Origin: Paramecium sonneborni
Lineage: Eukaryota; Ciliophora; Oligohymenophorea; Peniculida; Parameciidae
DNA: 64,000 nt
Assembly: GCA_905182985.1 (NCBI GenBank)
Contig: CAJJDN010000024.1
Span: forward strand, 436,925-500,924
Direction of reading: 5' to 3'
A program made the translations under genes and the position numbers. The notes below the pieces were generated by a model that had not been told where the DNA came from, made no database searches, and worked only from the letters and a program-made list of their open reading frames with translations. Positions 38,354 through 51,073 of the stretch are shown one piece after another. Position 1 is the first letter of the stretch; the number at the start of each line of letters is the position of its first letter.

Positions 38354-39508
38354 AATGAAAGCTTTCCTCATATTAGGATTGTTAATTTTTGGAATCAATT
38401 GTGTAGAATTGGAATCAGGAGTCCCAATTTTGCTAAAGGAAATAAAAGCAATCAAAACAGAACATACAGAATTTACATTTTTACTTGATTTGGAACTAAG
38501 TTAAGGAGGAAAAGTTTCTGAAGTTGTTTCATTAGTAGGAGATTTATTGGAGTAAATGAAAAGAGATTAGCTTAACGATGATCTTGAATATGCCCATGTA
38601 ATATTTAGAGAAATTAATAGAGAACAACAACTTTAGGATTAGACATTGAATGGTTGATTATTGTTTTAAGAAACCTTACAAAAGAGAGACAAGATAAAAA
38701 TAATTAATTAAATGAATTAAATCAAATTCTTGTTGGTTTATAATTATAATTAGATGCACTTACTGAATAATTGAATATTCTTAATGGTAAAGAAGAATAA
38801 CTAAGATAAACAAGAGCATAAGAAGCTGCATCATATTAAGCTAGACAAGAGAATAATAGTAAAGTTTTAGCAGCTTTAAATGAAATCATTCCTAAATTAT
38901 AAGTTGCTGTTTTTGATTAAGAAGGAAAATCATTATTATAAACAGAATAATTTGAAATTGTTGAAAAAATTAAAAGGGAATTAGGACATAATCATCCAAT
39001 TGCTATTATGGTAGCTTTGACAACTAAATTTGATGTTCCAACTGTTAAAAGAATTATTGATAAATTAGAACATATTAGAAATGCTGTCATTGCTTTAATG
39101 CAATAAGAAGATGAATAAGAAACATAAAGCTAAGTATTAATTTTTATTTATTTAGATTACTTTCTAAACTGTTCTCTAAGAAATTGCTGAATTGAGAGAA
39201 AGATTCTCTAAAGATTTTGAAGTCACTTCTTAATTAATTAAAAAAAGAACTAATGACAAAGTAATATTCTTATCTATTTAAGGTTCTTTTGGAAAAAAGA
39301 TTAACCATTATCAATAGAGATCTCAGCCTCACTGAATAATTACTCATCTAAACTAGAGAATATAAAGAATAATATGACGCTGCTTATGCTGTCAGAAAGG
39401 GTAAAAGGTAATTATTATAAAATACAATTATTTAGAATTTCTGAAATTAAAACTGTCCAATAAGCTTATGATCTAGTTGAGAATCATGCTAAGAAATAGA
39501 AACAATGA
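38354..39508 (+). CDS. Trichocyst matrix-type secreted protein (second gene)
   Basis: The signal peptide MKAFLILGLLIFGINC is followed by an acidic helical protein of about 350 residues. It has heptad-rich segments (LDALTEQLNILNGKEEQL, AELRERFSKDFEVTSQ, TEQLLIQTREYKEQYDAA) and ends LVENHAKKQKQ. This is the build of Paramecium trichocyst matrix proteins. Four introns (23, 22, 22 and 28 nt) are clear, including one that removes a frame break after the codon for His in EYAH. It differs clearly in sequence from the gene at 4074, so it is a different family member, not a recent copy. Product goes to trichocysts through the secretory path. Confidence 0.72.
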
Positions 39509-40018
39509 TTTAAAATAAATATATAATTATATGGATATTCGATAATTTTATTTCTTGTCCAATTTTAATTATCTACCAACTCATTAAACTATTCATTTTA
39601 TTTATAGATTAATATTGATCTCGTTTAATGAACATAGTAATAATTGCCAATATATAAGGTTTATTAATTTAAATCAGAAGGATGTAGTATTTATATTCTT
39701 AGTAACTTTAATTATAATTATAATTATAGTTAATGTATTTGATTTAATATATTGATAAAGTCCAAAATTTTTTCATTAACTTTATTAAAGTATTGGCTAT
39801 GTAACATTAATTACTCATCTTCTTGTAGAAATTATCTCTATCTTTTTTGCTTAGGATTTGCTATTGTTATTTAATCAAATCAAATAGATTACTAAAATCT
39901 AGAATAAATCCACAATTAATTTAAGAACTTATACTTTCTTATAATTTAAGAAACCAATAAATACATATAATTTTAACATAATATTTTTTTTATTTTTAAT
40001 ATATATTTAATTTTAATT
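39509..40018. other. Intergenic region, partly inside a duplicated block
   Basis: AT-rich sequence between the convergent trichocyst and EB1 genes. From 39802 it is part of the 1379-bp repeat. No coding frame was recognised. Confidence 0.5.
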
Positions 40019-40704
40019 TCAGACAAATAGTGACTTTATTTTCTTTACTTTTGTTGCCTCATCGTCTTCTGCATTATTTAGAATATCAGTAATTGAACTT
40101 AGTTCAGGGGTTTTAGTTTATGTAGTTTTTGTAGTTTTCCAAGAGGTTGTTTTTGAAAGAGGTCTTTTAACTAACAAAGAATGAGTAGCAGTTTAAGTGT
40201 TCTCATTATTTGTTTTATCTTTTAGAGCTTAAAAAGTTTTTCTATTTGTTGGAGTAAAAACCTTTCTTTCCTCTTATTTTCTAAATTCAATAGGATCATA
40301 ATTTTCTCTCTTTTCTGCTTATTTATCAAATTTTTATTTCATGAATTAAGCTAAATCCAAAACATCTAAATACTTTGCTTTTGAAAGAGATTGGATCTAA
40401 ATTAATAAAATAGCTTACATCTAATTATTTTTAAATATTAAATTTTGTAAAAGCATCTGCTAAGGTTTTGAAATTTTTTATATAATCAGTTTCTTTATTA
40501 GCTTTCCAAAGAATTTTATTTGCTTAAATTGAATTAGGATATAAATATTCAAATATCTAACAAAATGTACTACCACTGCCAAGAGTCTCTAATTAAGTAA
40601 TAGTTAACTGATAATATAGAGAATAAATCAATTACTTTAAAAGTTTCATTTATCCATTTGACCAATTCATTTTTAGAAGTTGTTTGAATAGTTGAAGTTG
40701 ACAT
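40019..40704 (-). CDS. EB1 (MAPRE) microtubule plus-end binding protein
   Basis: The N-terminal calponin-homology domain is of EB1 type: NELVKWINETFKLTITQLE, then ETLGSGSTFCQIFEYLYPNS, KILWKANKETDYIKNFKTL and ADAFTKFNIQKQLD. CQ(I/F)-YP and the KNFKTL helix are conserved EB1 features. The CH domain binds growing microtubule ends. Introns of 28 and 22 nt give 211 residues, shorter than animal EB1 (about 268). After a basic linker the C-terminus has a short acidic segment but I see no clear EB-homology coiled coil nor an EEY-type end. Adjacent to a kinesin-13 gene 2.7 kb away. An identical copy lies at 41399-42084. Confidence 0.9.
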
Positions 40705-41116
40705 TTGATTTCAAATAATATAATTATAATATCGTTAATTTAGATGATATTGAATTTAAATTACTTCATAAATTAAATTAAAACTCATGATTGATAAAAT
40801 TAGATTTATAAATAAATAAAATTGTATTTATTATTTATTTTATTTAGTATGTGATAGTAAACAAGCATTTTTATATAGCTTAAAAAAACACGAATATCAA
40901 TTATCAAATTTTATTAATTAAGCAATTCTAAAAATATAATAAATAAAAATTTCATTATAAAAGATTTAAAAAGATTTTAATTTATGTTACATAGATTGCA
41001 ACCTTATCAAAATATCAAGTTATTATTAAATAAATTTGATTTCGCATAGATGTCTTAAATGATAAAGAAGACATATTGTAAATATTATATAAACTAAATA
41101 TAAATTATAATGTTTA
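40705..41116. other. Intergenic region upstream of EB1, first repeat copy
   Basis: About 410 AT-rich bases between the EB1 start and the 3' remnant of the seven-helix gene. Same as 42085-42496. No gene seen. Confidence 0.5.
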
Positions 41117-41180
41117 TCATTTCAGAAGTGGCCCTTCTAAGTTTTGTAACTCCATTTGAGTTCCAGCTCTGGAATCATTA
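41117..41180 (-). pseudogene. 3' remnant of the seven-helix gene, cut by the N
   Basis: These 64 bases equal the last codons and TGA of the gene at 42497-43371 and stop at the N at 41181. It is an artefact of the duplicated assembly block. Confidence 0.85.
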
Positions 41181-41398
41181 NTAACATTAATTACTCATCT
41201 TCTTGTAGAAATTATCTCTATCTTTTTTGCTTAGGATTTGCTATTGTTATTTAATCAAATCAAATAGATTACTAAAATCTAGAATAAATCCACAATTAAT
41301 TTAAGAACTTATACTTTCTTATAATTTAAGAAACCAATAAATACATATAATTTTAACATAATATTTTTTTTATTTTTAATATATATTTAATTTTAATT

Positions 41399-42084
41399 TC
41401 AGACAAATAGTGACTTTATTTTCTTTACTTTTGTTGCCTCATCGTCTTCTGCATTATTTAGAATATCAGTAATTGAACTTAGTTCAGGGGTTTTAGTTTA
41501 TGTAGTTTTTGTAGTTTTCCAAGAGGTTGTTTTTGAAAGAGGTCTTTTAACTAACAAAGAATGAGTAGCAGTTTAAGTGTTCTCATTATTTGTTTTATCT
41601 TTTAGAGCTTAAAAAGTTTTTCTATTTGTTGGAGTAAAAACCTTTCTTTCCTCTTATTTTCTAAATTCAATAGGATCATAATTTTCTCTCTTTTCTGCTT
41701 ATTTATCAAATTTTTATTTCATGAATTAAGCTAAATCCAAAACATCTAAATACTTTGCTTTTGAAAGAGATTGGATCTAAATTAATAAAATAGCTTACAT
41801 CTAATTATTTTTAAATATTAAATTTTGTAAAAGCATCTGCTAAGGTTTTGAAATTTTTTATATAATCAGTTTCTTTATTAGCTTTCCAAAGAATTTTATT
41901 TGCTTAAATTGAATTAGGATATAAATATTCAAATATCTAACAAAATGTACTACCACTGCCAAGAGTCTCTAATTAAGTAATAGTTAACTGATAATATAGA
42001 GAATAAATCAATTACTTTAAAAGTTTCATTTATCCATTTGACCAATTCATTTTTAGAAGTTGTTTGAATAGTTGAAGTTGACAT
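41399..42084 (-). CDS. EB1, identical second copy (probable assembly duplicate)
   Basis: Same sequence, introns and stop as the gene at 40019-40704. With no difference in coding, intron or flanking DNA, true recent tandem duplication is much less likely than an unmerged contig overlap. It should be counted once. Confidence 0.85.
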
Positions 42085-42496
42085 TTGATTTCAAATAATA
42101 TAATTATAATATCGTTAATTTAGATGATATTGAATTTAAATTACTTCATAAATTAAATTAAAACTCATGATTGATAAAATTAGATTTATAAATAAATAAA
42201 ATTGTATTTATTATTTATTTTATTTAGTATGTGATAGTAAACAAGCATTTTTATATAGCTTAAAAAAACACGAATATCAATTATCAAATTTTATTAATTA
42301 AGCAATTCTAAAAATATAATAAATAAAAATTTCATTATAAAAGATTTAAAAAGATTTTAATTTATGTTACATAGATTGCAACCTTATCAAAATATCAAGT
42401 TATTATTAAATAAATTTGATTTCGCATAGATGTCTTAAATGATAAAGAAGACATATTGTAAATATTATATAAACTAAATATAAATTATAATGTTTA
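42085..42496. other. Intergenic region upstream of EB1, second repeat copy
   Basis: Identical to 40705-41116. About 410 bases between the EB1 start and the stop of the next minus-strand gene; this is where the EB1 promoter should be. Confidence 0.5.
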
Positions 42497-43371
42497 TCAT
42501 TTCAGAAGTGGCCCTTCTAAGTTTTGTAACTCCATTTGAGTTCCAGCTCTGGAATCATTATCATGTCTAGGAGGAGGTATTTTGAAAAAAGTCAAAGCAT
42601 AATATGGAACTAATTCACCCATAAATACTTCCTAAATTTGAATGAAATAGAAAAAATACTATAAGAATTAAATCTATGTTTAATTTAACATAATTGGCAA
42701 AGATTAAAAAAAAAATAAGCAATCGTAGTGCCAAACTTATTGATATTGTTTAGATCAATTTGTTGACTTATGTAAGGAAAGGTACAATCCAATCATCATC
42801 TTCTAGCTGCAATAGTTAGGTTTTAGTACATCAGAAAATAACTTATTGCTAAAGTATAAGCATCCGATAATAAGTGCGGCATAAAGTAAAAATTAAAGAA
42901 TTAATACTCTTTCCAAGAATCCATCCTTGATTAAGAAGTAAACATAAGATAAGACTAAGTGTCTATAAACAACTTACCTAGACAAAGAGGACTATAGTAT
43001 ATGGAGTACTAGATGATATTAGTATCCTTGTTTGCAAGAACACATATACAAATGGCTAAATGTCCTATGAATATGATGTAAGATTGGATCCAGATTAGGA
43101 TTGGTGCTGTGTATAGAAAGTCTAACCATATGCCTTATGGCTATTCCATTATTAGAAGGAGACTCATACCCCTGAAGGCACTCGACGCACTCACACTCAC
43201 CAGAAACCAAAATTTCAGATTCTTATTTTTCATATTATGTAATTTGACCATATTACTAGCTAGGCAAACTAACACAGCTACCATTTCAATAAATGTTAGC
43301 CTAAATAAATAAAAAATATACTACCAAATTTAGAAATGACTTGGAGGTTCTGGTTCTTAGTTATCTTGCAT
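42497..43371 (-). CDS. Seven-helix membrane protein of unknown family
   Basis: The protein starts MQDNQEPEPPSHFQIW and has about seven hydrophobic helices: LTFIEMVAVLVCLASNMV, FWFLVSVSASSAFRGMSLLL, APILIWIQSYIIFIGHLAI, SPLCLVLSYVYFLI, LILQFLLYAALIIGCLYF, ISISLALRLLIFFLIFAN and LIEVFMGELVPYYALTFF. The N-terminus probably faces the lumen or outside. It resembles the TOM1/THH1-GPR137 style of receptor-like proteins but I cannot prove this. Introns of 24, 23, 23 and 28 nt give exactly 258 residues. The start lies 28 bases from the stop of the kinesin-13 gene, both on the minus strand. Confidence 0.75.
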
Positions 43372-43399
43372 GTAATTTATTATAAATATAATTATATAA

Positions 43400-44951
<1,552 letters not shown>

Positions 44952-44984
44952 TTAACTTTTTTTATTTATATTTTATTAATAATT

Positions 44985-47140
44985 TCACAACTTGGCATCT
45001 TAGTACATTTTTTCAATTTCATCTAGCCATTTTTATTCTACAACTCTTCTTTTTAATTTTAATGTTGGAGTCAATTCTCCTCCATCAACACTAAAATCTC
45101 CAGGAATTAAAGTCCATTTCCTAATATATTAAGCTTTAGAAATAACTCTTAAATATATATTCAATAATAATTACTTAGTATTAGTTTCATCAATCAATTA
45201 CTAAAGATAATTTGTAATTACTTTATCATTCTTGGCTTCTTCTACTGTTGTAGCTGTTGAACCAAGACTCTTAAAAACAGCAAGGACATCTTCATTCAAT
45301 TTATCAAGTGGTCTATTTTAACATTAAATTATTATATTACTATCCATCTGGTGCTAATTAATGCTTTAATGTTAAAAGTATTGATAAATATTTTCTCTTA
45401 TCTCCAATAACCATACAATTTGATACAATCTTAATATTCTTTTTCACTTCATCTTCAATTAACACTGGAGCTACATTCTCACCTCCAGCTGTTATTATTA
45501 ATTCTTTTATCCTTCCTGTTATCATTAAATTTCCATTCTTATCAATCTTACCAACATCTCCAGAATGCAACCATCTTTGATTATCTATTGTGTTCCTTGT
45601 AGATTCTTCATCCTTAAAATAACCCATAAAAATATGTCTTCCTCTATAACATATTTCTCCATTTCCATCTTTGTCTGGATTATCAATTCTTAGTTCAGTA
45701 CCTTCCATAGGTTTACCTGTACTATTTATAAATAATTCATCAAATTTATCAAAATGAAAAGGATCTGCCATATTTTACACACCTCCACATTCACTCATTC
45801 CATAACCATTGATTAAATACATGTTCAATGTTAAAAAATATTCTCTTATAATTGGTGATAAAGGGGCTGCACCAAATATCATATATTAAGCCTGATCTAA
45901 TCCTAATGCTTTTTTAACATTTTAATAAACTAATTTATCTGCCAATCCAAAACAAAGAGGAGGTTTTTAACCATGAGTTTATGCAAAGGTACCTTCTTTA
46001 CCTATTGATTTGGCCCAAGTGGCTATTTTTGTTTTTATAGCTCCATTTGATTTTGCTATCTATTACATTTAATCATAAATTTTCTCCCATACTCTTGGTA
46101 CACTAAAAAATAAAGTAGGTCTAACTTCTTTGAGAGTTTGAATAAGAGATCCTTATAATGCATCCGGATTAGCGAAGTATAAATGTGCCCCCCATCTTGC
46201 AAAACCGATAATATCTATCAATTATGCTACAACATGACTCAATGGTAAATAACTAACTAATCTCATTTCTCCATTCCCGTGCATCACATACTTCCTCTTT
46301 TATTATGTTATTGTAAAGACATAATTATCATGTGATAACATAACCCCCTTTGGATTTCCTGTAGTGCCAGATGTATAAATTAAAGTGACACAATTTCCTG
46401 GGCGTAATTTCGATACTCTTTCCATTACAGAGCCCATCAAATCAGCTTTTTTGCCCATTTCAATAAAGTCTTTCCATTTAAATACTTATGACTTTCTTTA
46501 TTCAGGGATTTCAGATGTTGGAATTTAATCATTATATAAGACAATACCTTTTAATCGAGGCAATTTATCCCAAATTTTCAAATACTTGCGTAATTATTCT
46601 TTAGTATCTGCAACAACTAATTCGCATTCTGAATGTTCTGATACATAGAAACATGCATCTGGATTATTTCTAAATACGTATTAATATTATCTCTTACGTA
46701 GTATAAATTCCAACAGGTAAATTGTGAGAATGAATGCTTCCCATAAAAGATATATGCCATTCTGGAGCATTAAAACCAATTATGTTGACTGCACTCATTT
46801 CTGTTATTCCATATGCTATTAAAGCCTTTGCAAATTACATTGATTCATTATAATATTCTTCATATGTTCTAGTAATCCTATTTATTAAATTCTAATTTTA
46901 CCATTTATTATTTCTTTTAACACTTAAGGCTGGCTTTTATGCAAATTATGTGCAATCATTTTTAAATTATTCTGGAAGAGTAATTGGTATTTCACTTCCT
47001 GGACCTGATTTTTTGACCCTTATTGGTAATTCCATACGATAATTAGTTGTCCATAAGACATTTTTTAATGGATCTTTTACATCGAATTCTTTCAATAGTT
47101 ATCTCATTCCTTCCTCTGATATATACACTTTCTCTTCCAT
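44985..47140 (-). CDS. Long-chain acyl-CoA synthetase (AMP-forming)
   Basis: The enzyme joins fatty acids to CoA using ATP. The AMP-binding signature is [20 protein letters not shown] near 46370. Later motifs are [15 protein letters not shown] text near 45780-45820, then [20 protein letters not shown] and [16 protein letters not shown], the adenylate-forming A8 loop. The C-terminal lysine region ends [16 protein letters not shown]. The layout of about 700 residues and the start [16 protein letters not shown] without a signal peptide suggest the bubblegum/ACSL group on a cytosolic membrane face. Several tiny introns are needed (for example near 45320, 46320 and 46880). The ATG is divergent from the longin gene start, 19 bases away. 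Confidence 0.92.
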
Positions 47141-47159
47141 TAAATTATTTAATCAATTA

Positions 47160-47686
47160 ATGATATTGCATACTATAATTGTTAGAGGCACTCTTATTTT
47201 AGCAGAATTCTCTGATTCTGAAGATGATTATAGCAATATTATCAAGAAAAGAAGTTTGGATGTAAAAAATGTATAGGGAAATCAAAAAATTTTTAAAGAT
47301 GATCTTTATATGTATGCGATATGTGACAAAGAGTTAAAATTTATATGTTTATCTAAAGAAGATGATCAAACTATATTTGTTAAATTATAGGAATTAATAT
47401 AAGCAGTCTAAATAATTGAAACAGGTAATTCAATTCATTTATTATAGATGGTAATTATTCTTCAAAACTCACTCAAATATTGCATAAACATCTGAAGAAA
47501 GAATAAATTGTTGTTATTCAAGATGAAAAAATAGATTAATAATAACCAAAATAAAGTAGATTAATGAATCATACTATTCCACAAAAAAAGGATTCTATTG
47601 ATTTCTAGAAAAAATTATGTTTCTTTGTGATGTTAATTATATTGATTATGTATTTTATATTAAACAATATTATTATAAATGATTGA
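47160..47686 (+). CDS. Longin-domain membrane protein without a SNARE motif
   Basis: The N-terminus MILHTIIVRGTLILAEFSDS has the longin beta-strand pattern of VAMP7-type R-SNAREs. The body continues LYMYAICDKELKFICLSKED and TIFVKLQELIQAVQ. The C-terminus has one membrane helix (LCFFVMLIILIMYFILNNII). The stretch between longin and membrane helix has no heptad SNARE layer with a central arginine, which is the pattern of phytolongins. One 23-nt intron gives 167 residues. Likely a vesicle trafficking regulator, tail-anchored. Its ATG is 19 bases from the acyl-CoA synthetase ATG, so the two promoters must overlap. Confidence 0.65.
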
Positions 47687-47790
47687 TAAAACAATTAAAA
47701 ACGAGATAATTTAATAAATTTTATTACGTATTTTATACTATAAAATGTTTTTTTTGCTTTCTGGAATTTTATTAAATATTAATTTTTCAA

Positions 47791-48091
47791 ATGAACAACG
47801 ATTTATGTGAATCTATTGTTAGTCATGCAAATTAGATCTTTCAATCAATAGCAAATCTAAATGGATAATTAAATGAAAATGGCAACATTAGTAATTGATT
47901 TTTTGATTATTCAATTAGCAAATAACAGTACCACAACATCGAATACGTCATCATCTATGGGACTAGCATTCATTATGTTCCTACTATTTACTGCATATGC
48001 ATTGCTGTCTATTTTTTCCCCTCAAAGATAACCAGCTATGCTAAAAGGCAATATTTAACACTAATAGATTCATCATCATGATGATGATTGA
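47791..48091 (+). CDS. Small single-pass membrane protein, SMIM14-like
   Basis: The frame starts MNNDLCESIVSHANQIFQSI and after a 28-nt intron has one membrane helix (MGLAFIMFLLFTAYALLSIF). A polar tail SPQRQPAMLKGN then ends in three His and three Asp. The order of an N-terminal Cys/His region, helix, and Pro/Gly tail after the helix recalls SMIM14, a conserved ER protein of unknown role. Length 90 residues fits (about 99 in animals). The similarity is by eye. The neighbouring upstream gene ends 104 bases before. Confidence 0.55.
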
Positions 48092-48474
48092 CTATTGAAC
48101 TCTTTTTTATATGACTTCTTTAGTTATTAATATTTATTATTTCTAGTTTTGTCTAAAATACAAACTAAAGAATAATTCAATTAATTTACTTCCTCAAATT
48201 TTATTCTTATATACCATTTTATAATTGTGTAATTATAAACAGGAAATATTTTATGATAAATAACAAAAGTTTAGTTGGTGAAATTCTAAAAATTTTATTC
48301 TAGTAATAAAACTAAAATTGCAATCGAGATACTAATACTTATTGAAAACATCTTAATTACTTTCTTTTAGAATATATATTGTCAAAATAACTTATAATTG
48401 AGAGAAGAAATAAATAATAGTTTGATAATTATTTTAAGAAAATAATTAATTAATTTTATTTTCTTATAAATATT
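48092..48474. other. Intergenic region between convergent genes
   Basis: About 380 AT-rich bases between the SMIM14-like stop and the stop of the pseudokinase gene. No gene or structure is evident. Confidence 0.5.
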
Positions 48475-49603
48475 TCATGATTATTGATTTAGATTAGTAG
48501 TTGTGTCATATTCAGTGATTTCCTTAATTTCAGACATATTTAACCAAGGATTATATTGTTTACTACTTTCTTTAAGCTAATCTTTGTAGATTTTTAATAA
48601 TTCCTGTAACTCTTGTTTACCTTTGGTCATAAGTAAATCTTAATTTAAAATTGATTCATTGATAACAGTATCTTAAGAATTATTTCTTTATTTTAAAGGT
48701 TTTGGAGGCATTTAATTTTTAATAGGTAATTGTTATTTAACTTATGATTCAGCTTCATTTTTTTATTATTAATTTGTTTATGGTCTATCTTTTGAATTCT
48801 TTTTTTAGACAGGAGATTATTAGGATATTTTTTATCGATTTTGATTAGCAGAGGTAGATGCTCTTCCAACTCTTTTATTATTTTTTTATTCTTTAATTAA
48901 CTTTTCTTAATTTAATTAAGCTTATTCTTCTAAATCTTATTATTTACAAAAATCAAACATTGCTTTCAATAAATATGGATGATTAATCATTTATTAAACA
49001 CTTGGTGGATTAGGTTGCATAAATAATTTAAGAATTTAGGATAATTCGTGTGATTTTTATGATTCCCAATCCAAATTAGTTTTTTTTAAAACTTATTAAA
49101 GATATTTTACTTCTTCTTTCCAATTTTTATGTGAAAGTAAATCAAATTATATTCTGAGTGATCCAAAAGAATTCAAAAATATTGTGTCTAAATCTAATGA
49201 GACATTAATTTATTGTATCTCAAGATAATTTAAAGCAAATAACAATTAAAGTAAGTATTGACAAACTAAATTAACTGAGACTTATTTGTTGAGTCTTTCA
49301 TTTAAGATTTATTCTAAATAATAAGTATTTAGTACCTCCACAATATTCTAAGACTTAGACAAGATATTAAGAGTCAATAAAATATTCTTTAATTTTTGTC
49401 AAGCTGGGATGTTTGATATTGATCAATAACTTAATATGATTTTCGATCTCATTTAATCTGTCAGCATTTATTTTACTAATATCTGTTCTTTTTATGACAT
49501 AAAATTGTTTATCAATTAATGATCTAACAAGTAGATGTTCCTCAACAATAATACCTTTATTGACTTTTTTGAATAAGACTTTTTATAATTTATAATTATT
49601 CAT
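48475..49603 (-). CDS. NEK-like pseudokinase
   Basis: The frame starts MNNYKLQKVLFKKVNKGIIV and has a kinase N-lobe order: the lysine in FYVIKRTDIS, then NEIENHIKLLINIKHPSL with the alphaC glutamate, then DSQYLVQVLEYCGG. The catalytic HRD is replaced by QINVSLDLDTIFLN, DFG by SFGSLRIQFDLL, and the glycine loop lacks glycines. The C-lobe ends MINHPYLLKA. The tail is Q/K-rich. One 22-nt intron gives 368 residues. It should not phosphorylate normally but could act as a scaffold or regulator. It is NEK-like in layout; this is an impression, not a tested match. Confidence 0.68.
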
Positions 49604-49606
49604 ATT

Positions 49607-51035
49607 ATGTATTATCATAATCCTGATCCATATTAACCTGTTTAAACACATGGTTAGTATAATGAGAAGACACATAGAAACAGTGGATTTTTAACAGAAA
49701 CCCAAGATGATTATGCTGATTACTAATATTATGATCCTTACTAAAGTTAATTACATAATAGAACTTATCTGACTGATGTTCGTCCTCTAAATTATAGTAT
49801 GATTATTGAATCTATAATAGCAAACAATGAATATCCTCCATATTCACTCAAAATAGGATAACCATAATTATATTTTGATCCTAACGATCCCAGCAATATT
49901 CCATTTATGCCTCATGAAAGTAAGCATTTTTTAATCATTCAAGGATACGATGATGGATATGAAGAATATGTACTATAATTTATCAAAAATTTGCCAAGAT
50001 CTACTTAAAATTTTGAGGAAGTTGCTTTTGCAAAATATTTAGCTGAATGCTCCATTATTGATAAGAATATCTGGAAATTATAGAGGATGCTAAAATAAGA
50101 TTAAAGATTCAATGTTAAATTACTTTTTGATTTCTTTGATTCTAAAAAGAATGGAACTATAGATTATAATGAATTTCAGTTAGGATTATAGAAATTGGAC
50201 ATTATTTTGAATTCTACTGAATTGACTTAAATGTTTCTTCGTTATGGAGGCATGGATGATAATCAAATCTCATCAGTTGAATTCAAGTATATGCTAATAG
50301 GTCCAGATGATTAATAGTAATTTATGTAATTTGGAGCAATGCATTATATGCATCATCCATTAAAATAGAATATTCCATAGTTTCTTTCTGTTGCTTAACG
50401 AGAATGGATATGTGAAATAATGCATCTATAATTGTAATTAGAAAAAAACCTAAATTTTATTAAAGAAGTTATTGGAACAAAGGATATCCTATTAGCTTTA
50501 TTTAAATAATTAGATATCGGAATGAAGGGTTACATTACTAATTAAGACTTAATTATTTACATGAATCAATTAGGAGGATAATTTGAATCTTAAGATTTAA
50601 AAGGTTGTTTAGGAAGAATGTCCAAGTAATTATTTAAATATCTTTAGAGTTCATTGTAGTCGTATAAATTTTAATGAATTCAAAAGAGAATTCTTTTTAG
50701 ACAAAAAGTAGAAATCAGACTAAGATTAAAATATTGATATCATGAGTGATAGGAAAAAAACAAGGCAAAAAGATTACATTTAAGAATTGCATCAAAGAAC
50801 AAGAGACTTATAAAATTAATAATAATAAGCTTAAAAACTCTCTACTGAACGTAAATCTCAACCTTTACTCACTAATACATAAAATAAATAGCCTTAGCCA
50901 TATGTTATATAACCACCATTAGTATAAAAAAAGAAATAAGAATAATTATCGTAGTAAAATGATGATGACTTAGATGATTTATTGTTTCCTGGTTTTTAAA
51001 AATACGAATTACAACCATTAGATAAGGAATATTGA
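49607..51035 (+). CDS. EF-hand protein, centrin/calcineurin-like calcium sensor
   Basis: The N-terminus MYYHNPDPYQPVQTHGQ is Tyr/Gln-rich and disordered. The helical core includes one good EF-hand, DFFDSKKNGTIDYNEFQ, and a second weaker set around FKQLDIGMKGYITNQDLIIY. Others are degenerate. The C-terminal tail is Q-rich and acidic and ends FPGFQKYELQPLDKEY. A 22-nt intron near 50626 restores the frame, giving 468 residues. It is likely a calcium-responsive scaffold in cilia or cortex. The ATG lies only 3 bases from the ATG of the divergent pseudokinase. Confidence 0.75.
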
Positions 51036-51073
51036 TAATATGCAAATACTACCAATAATATAATTTATATTTA

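Larger units (their letters stand above)
39802..41180. repeat. First copy of a perfect 1379-bp direct repeat joined by one N
   Basis: Identical line by line to 41182-42560 (offset 1380), with a single N at 41181 between the copies. It holds a whole EB1 gene plus the last 64 coding-strand bases of the seven-helix gene. This looks like an unmerged contig overlap. Confidence 0.95.
41182..42560. repeat. Second copy of the perfect 1379-bp direct repeat
   Basis: Identical to 39802-41180. This copy continues into the full seven-helix gene to the right, while the first continues into unique sequence to the left, as expected for a simple overlap. Confidence 0.95.

Noticed and set aside
40019..42084. 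Recent tandem duplication of EB1
   Set aside because: There is no base difference over 1379 bp including introns and flanks, and a single N sits at the join. Unmerged contig overlap is simpler.
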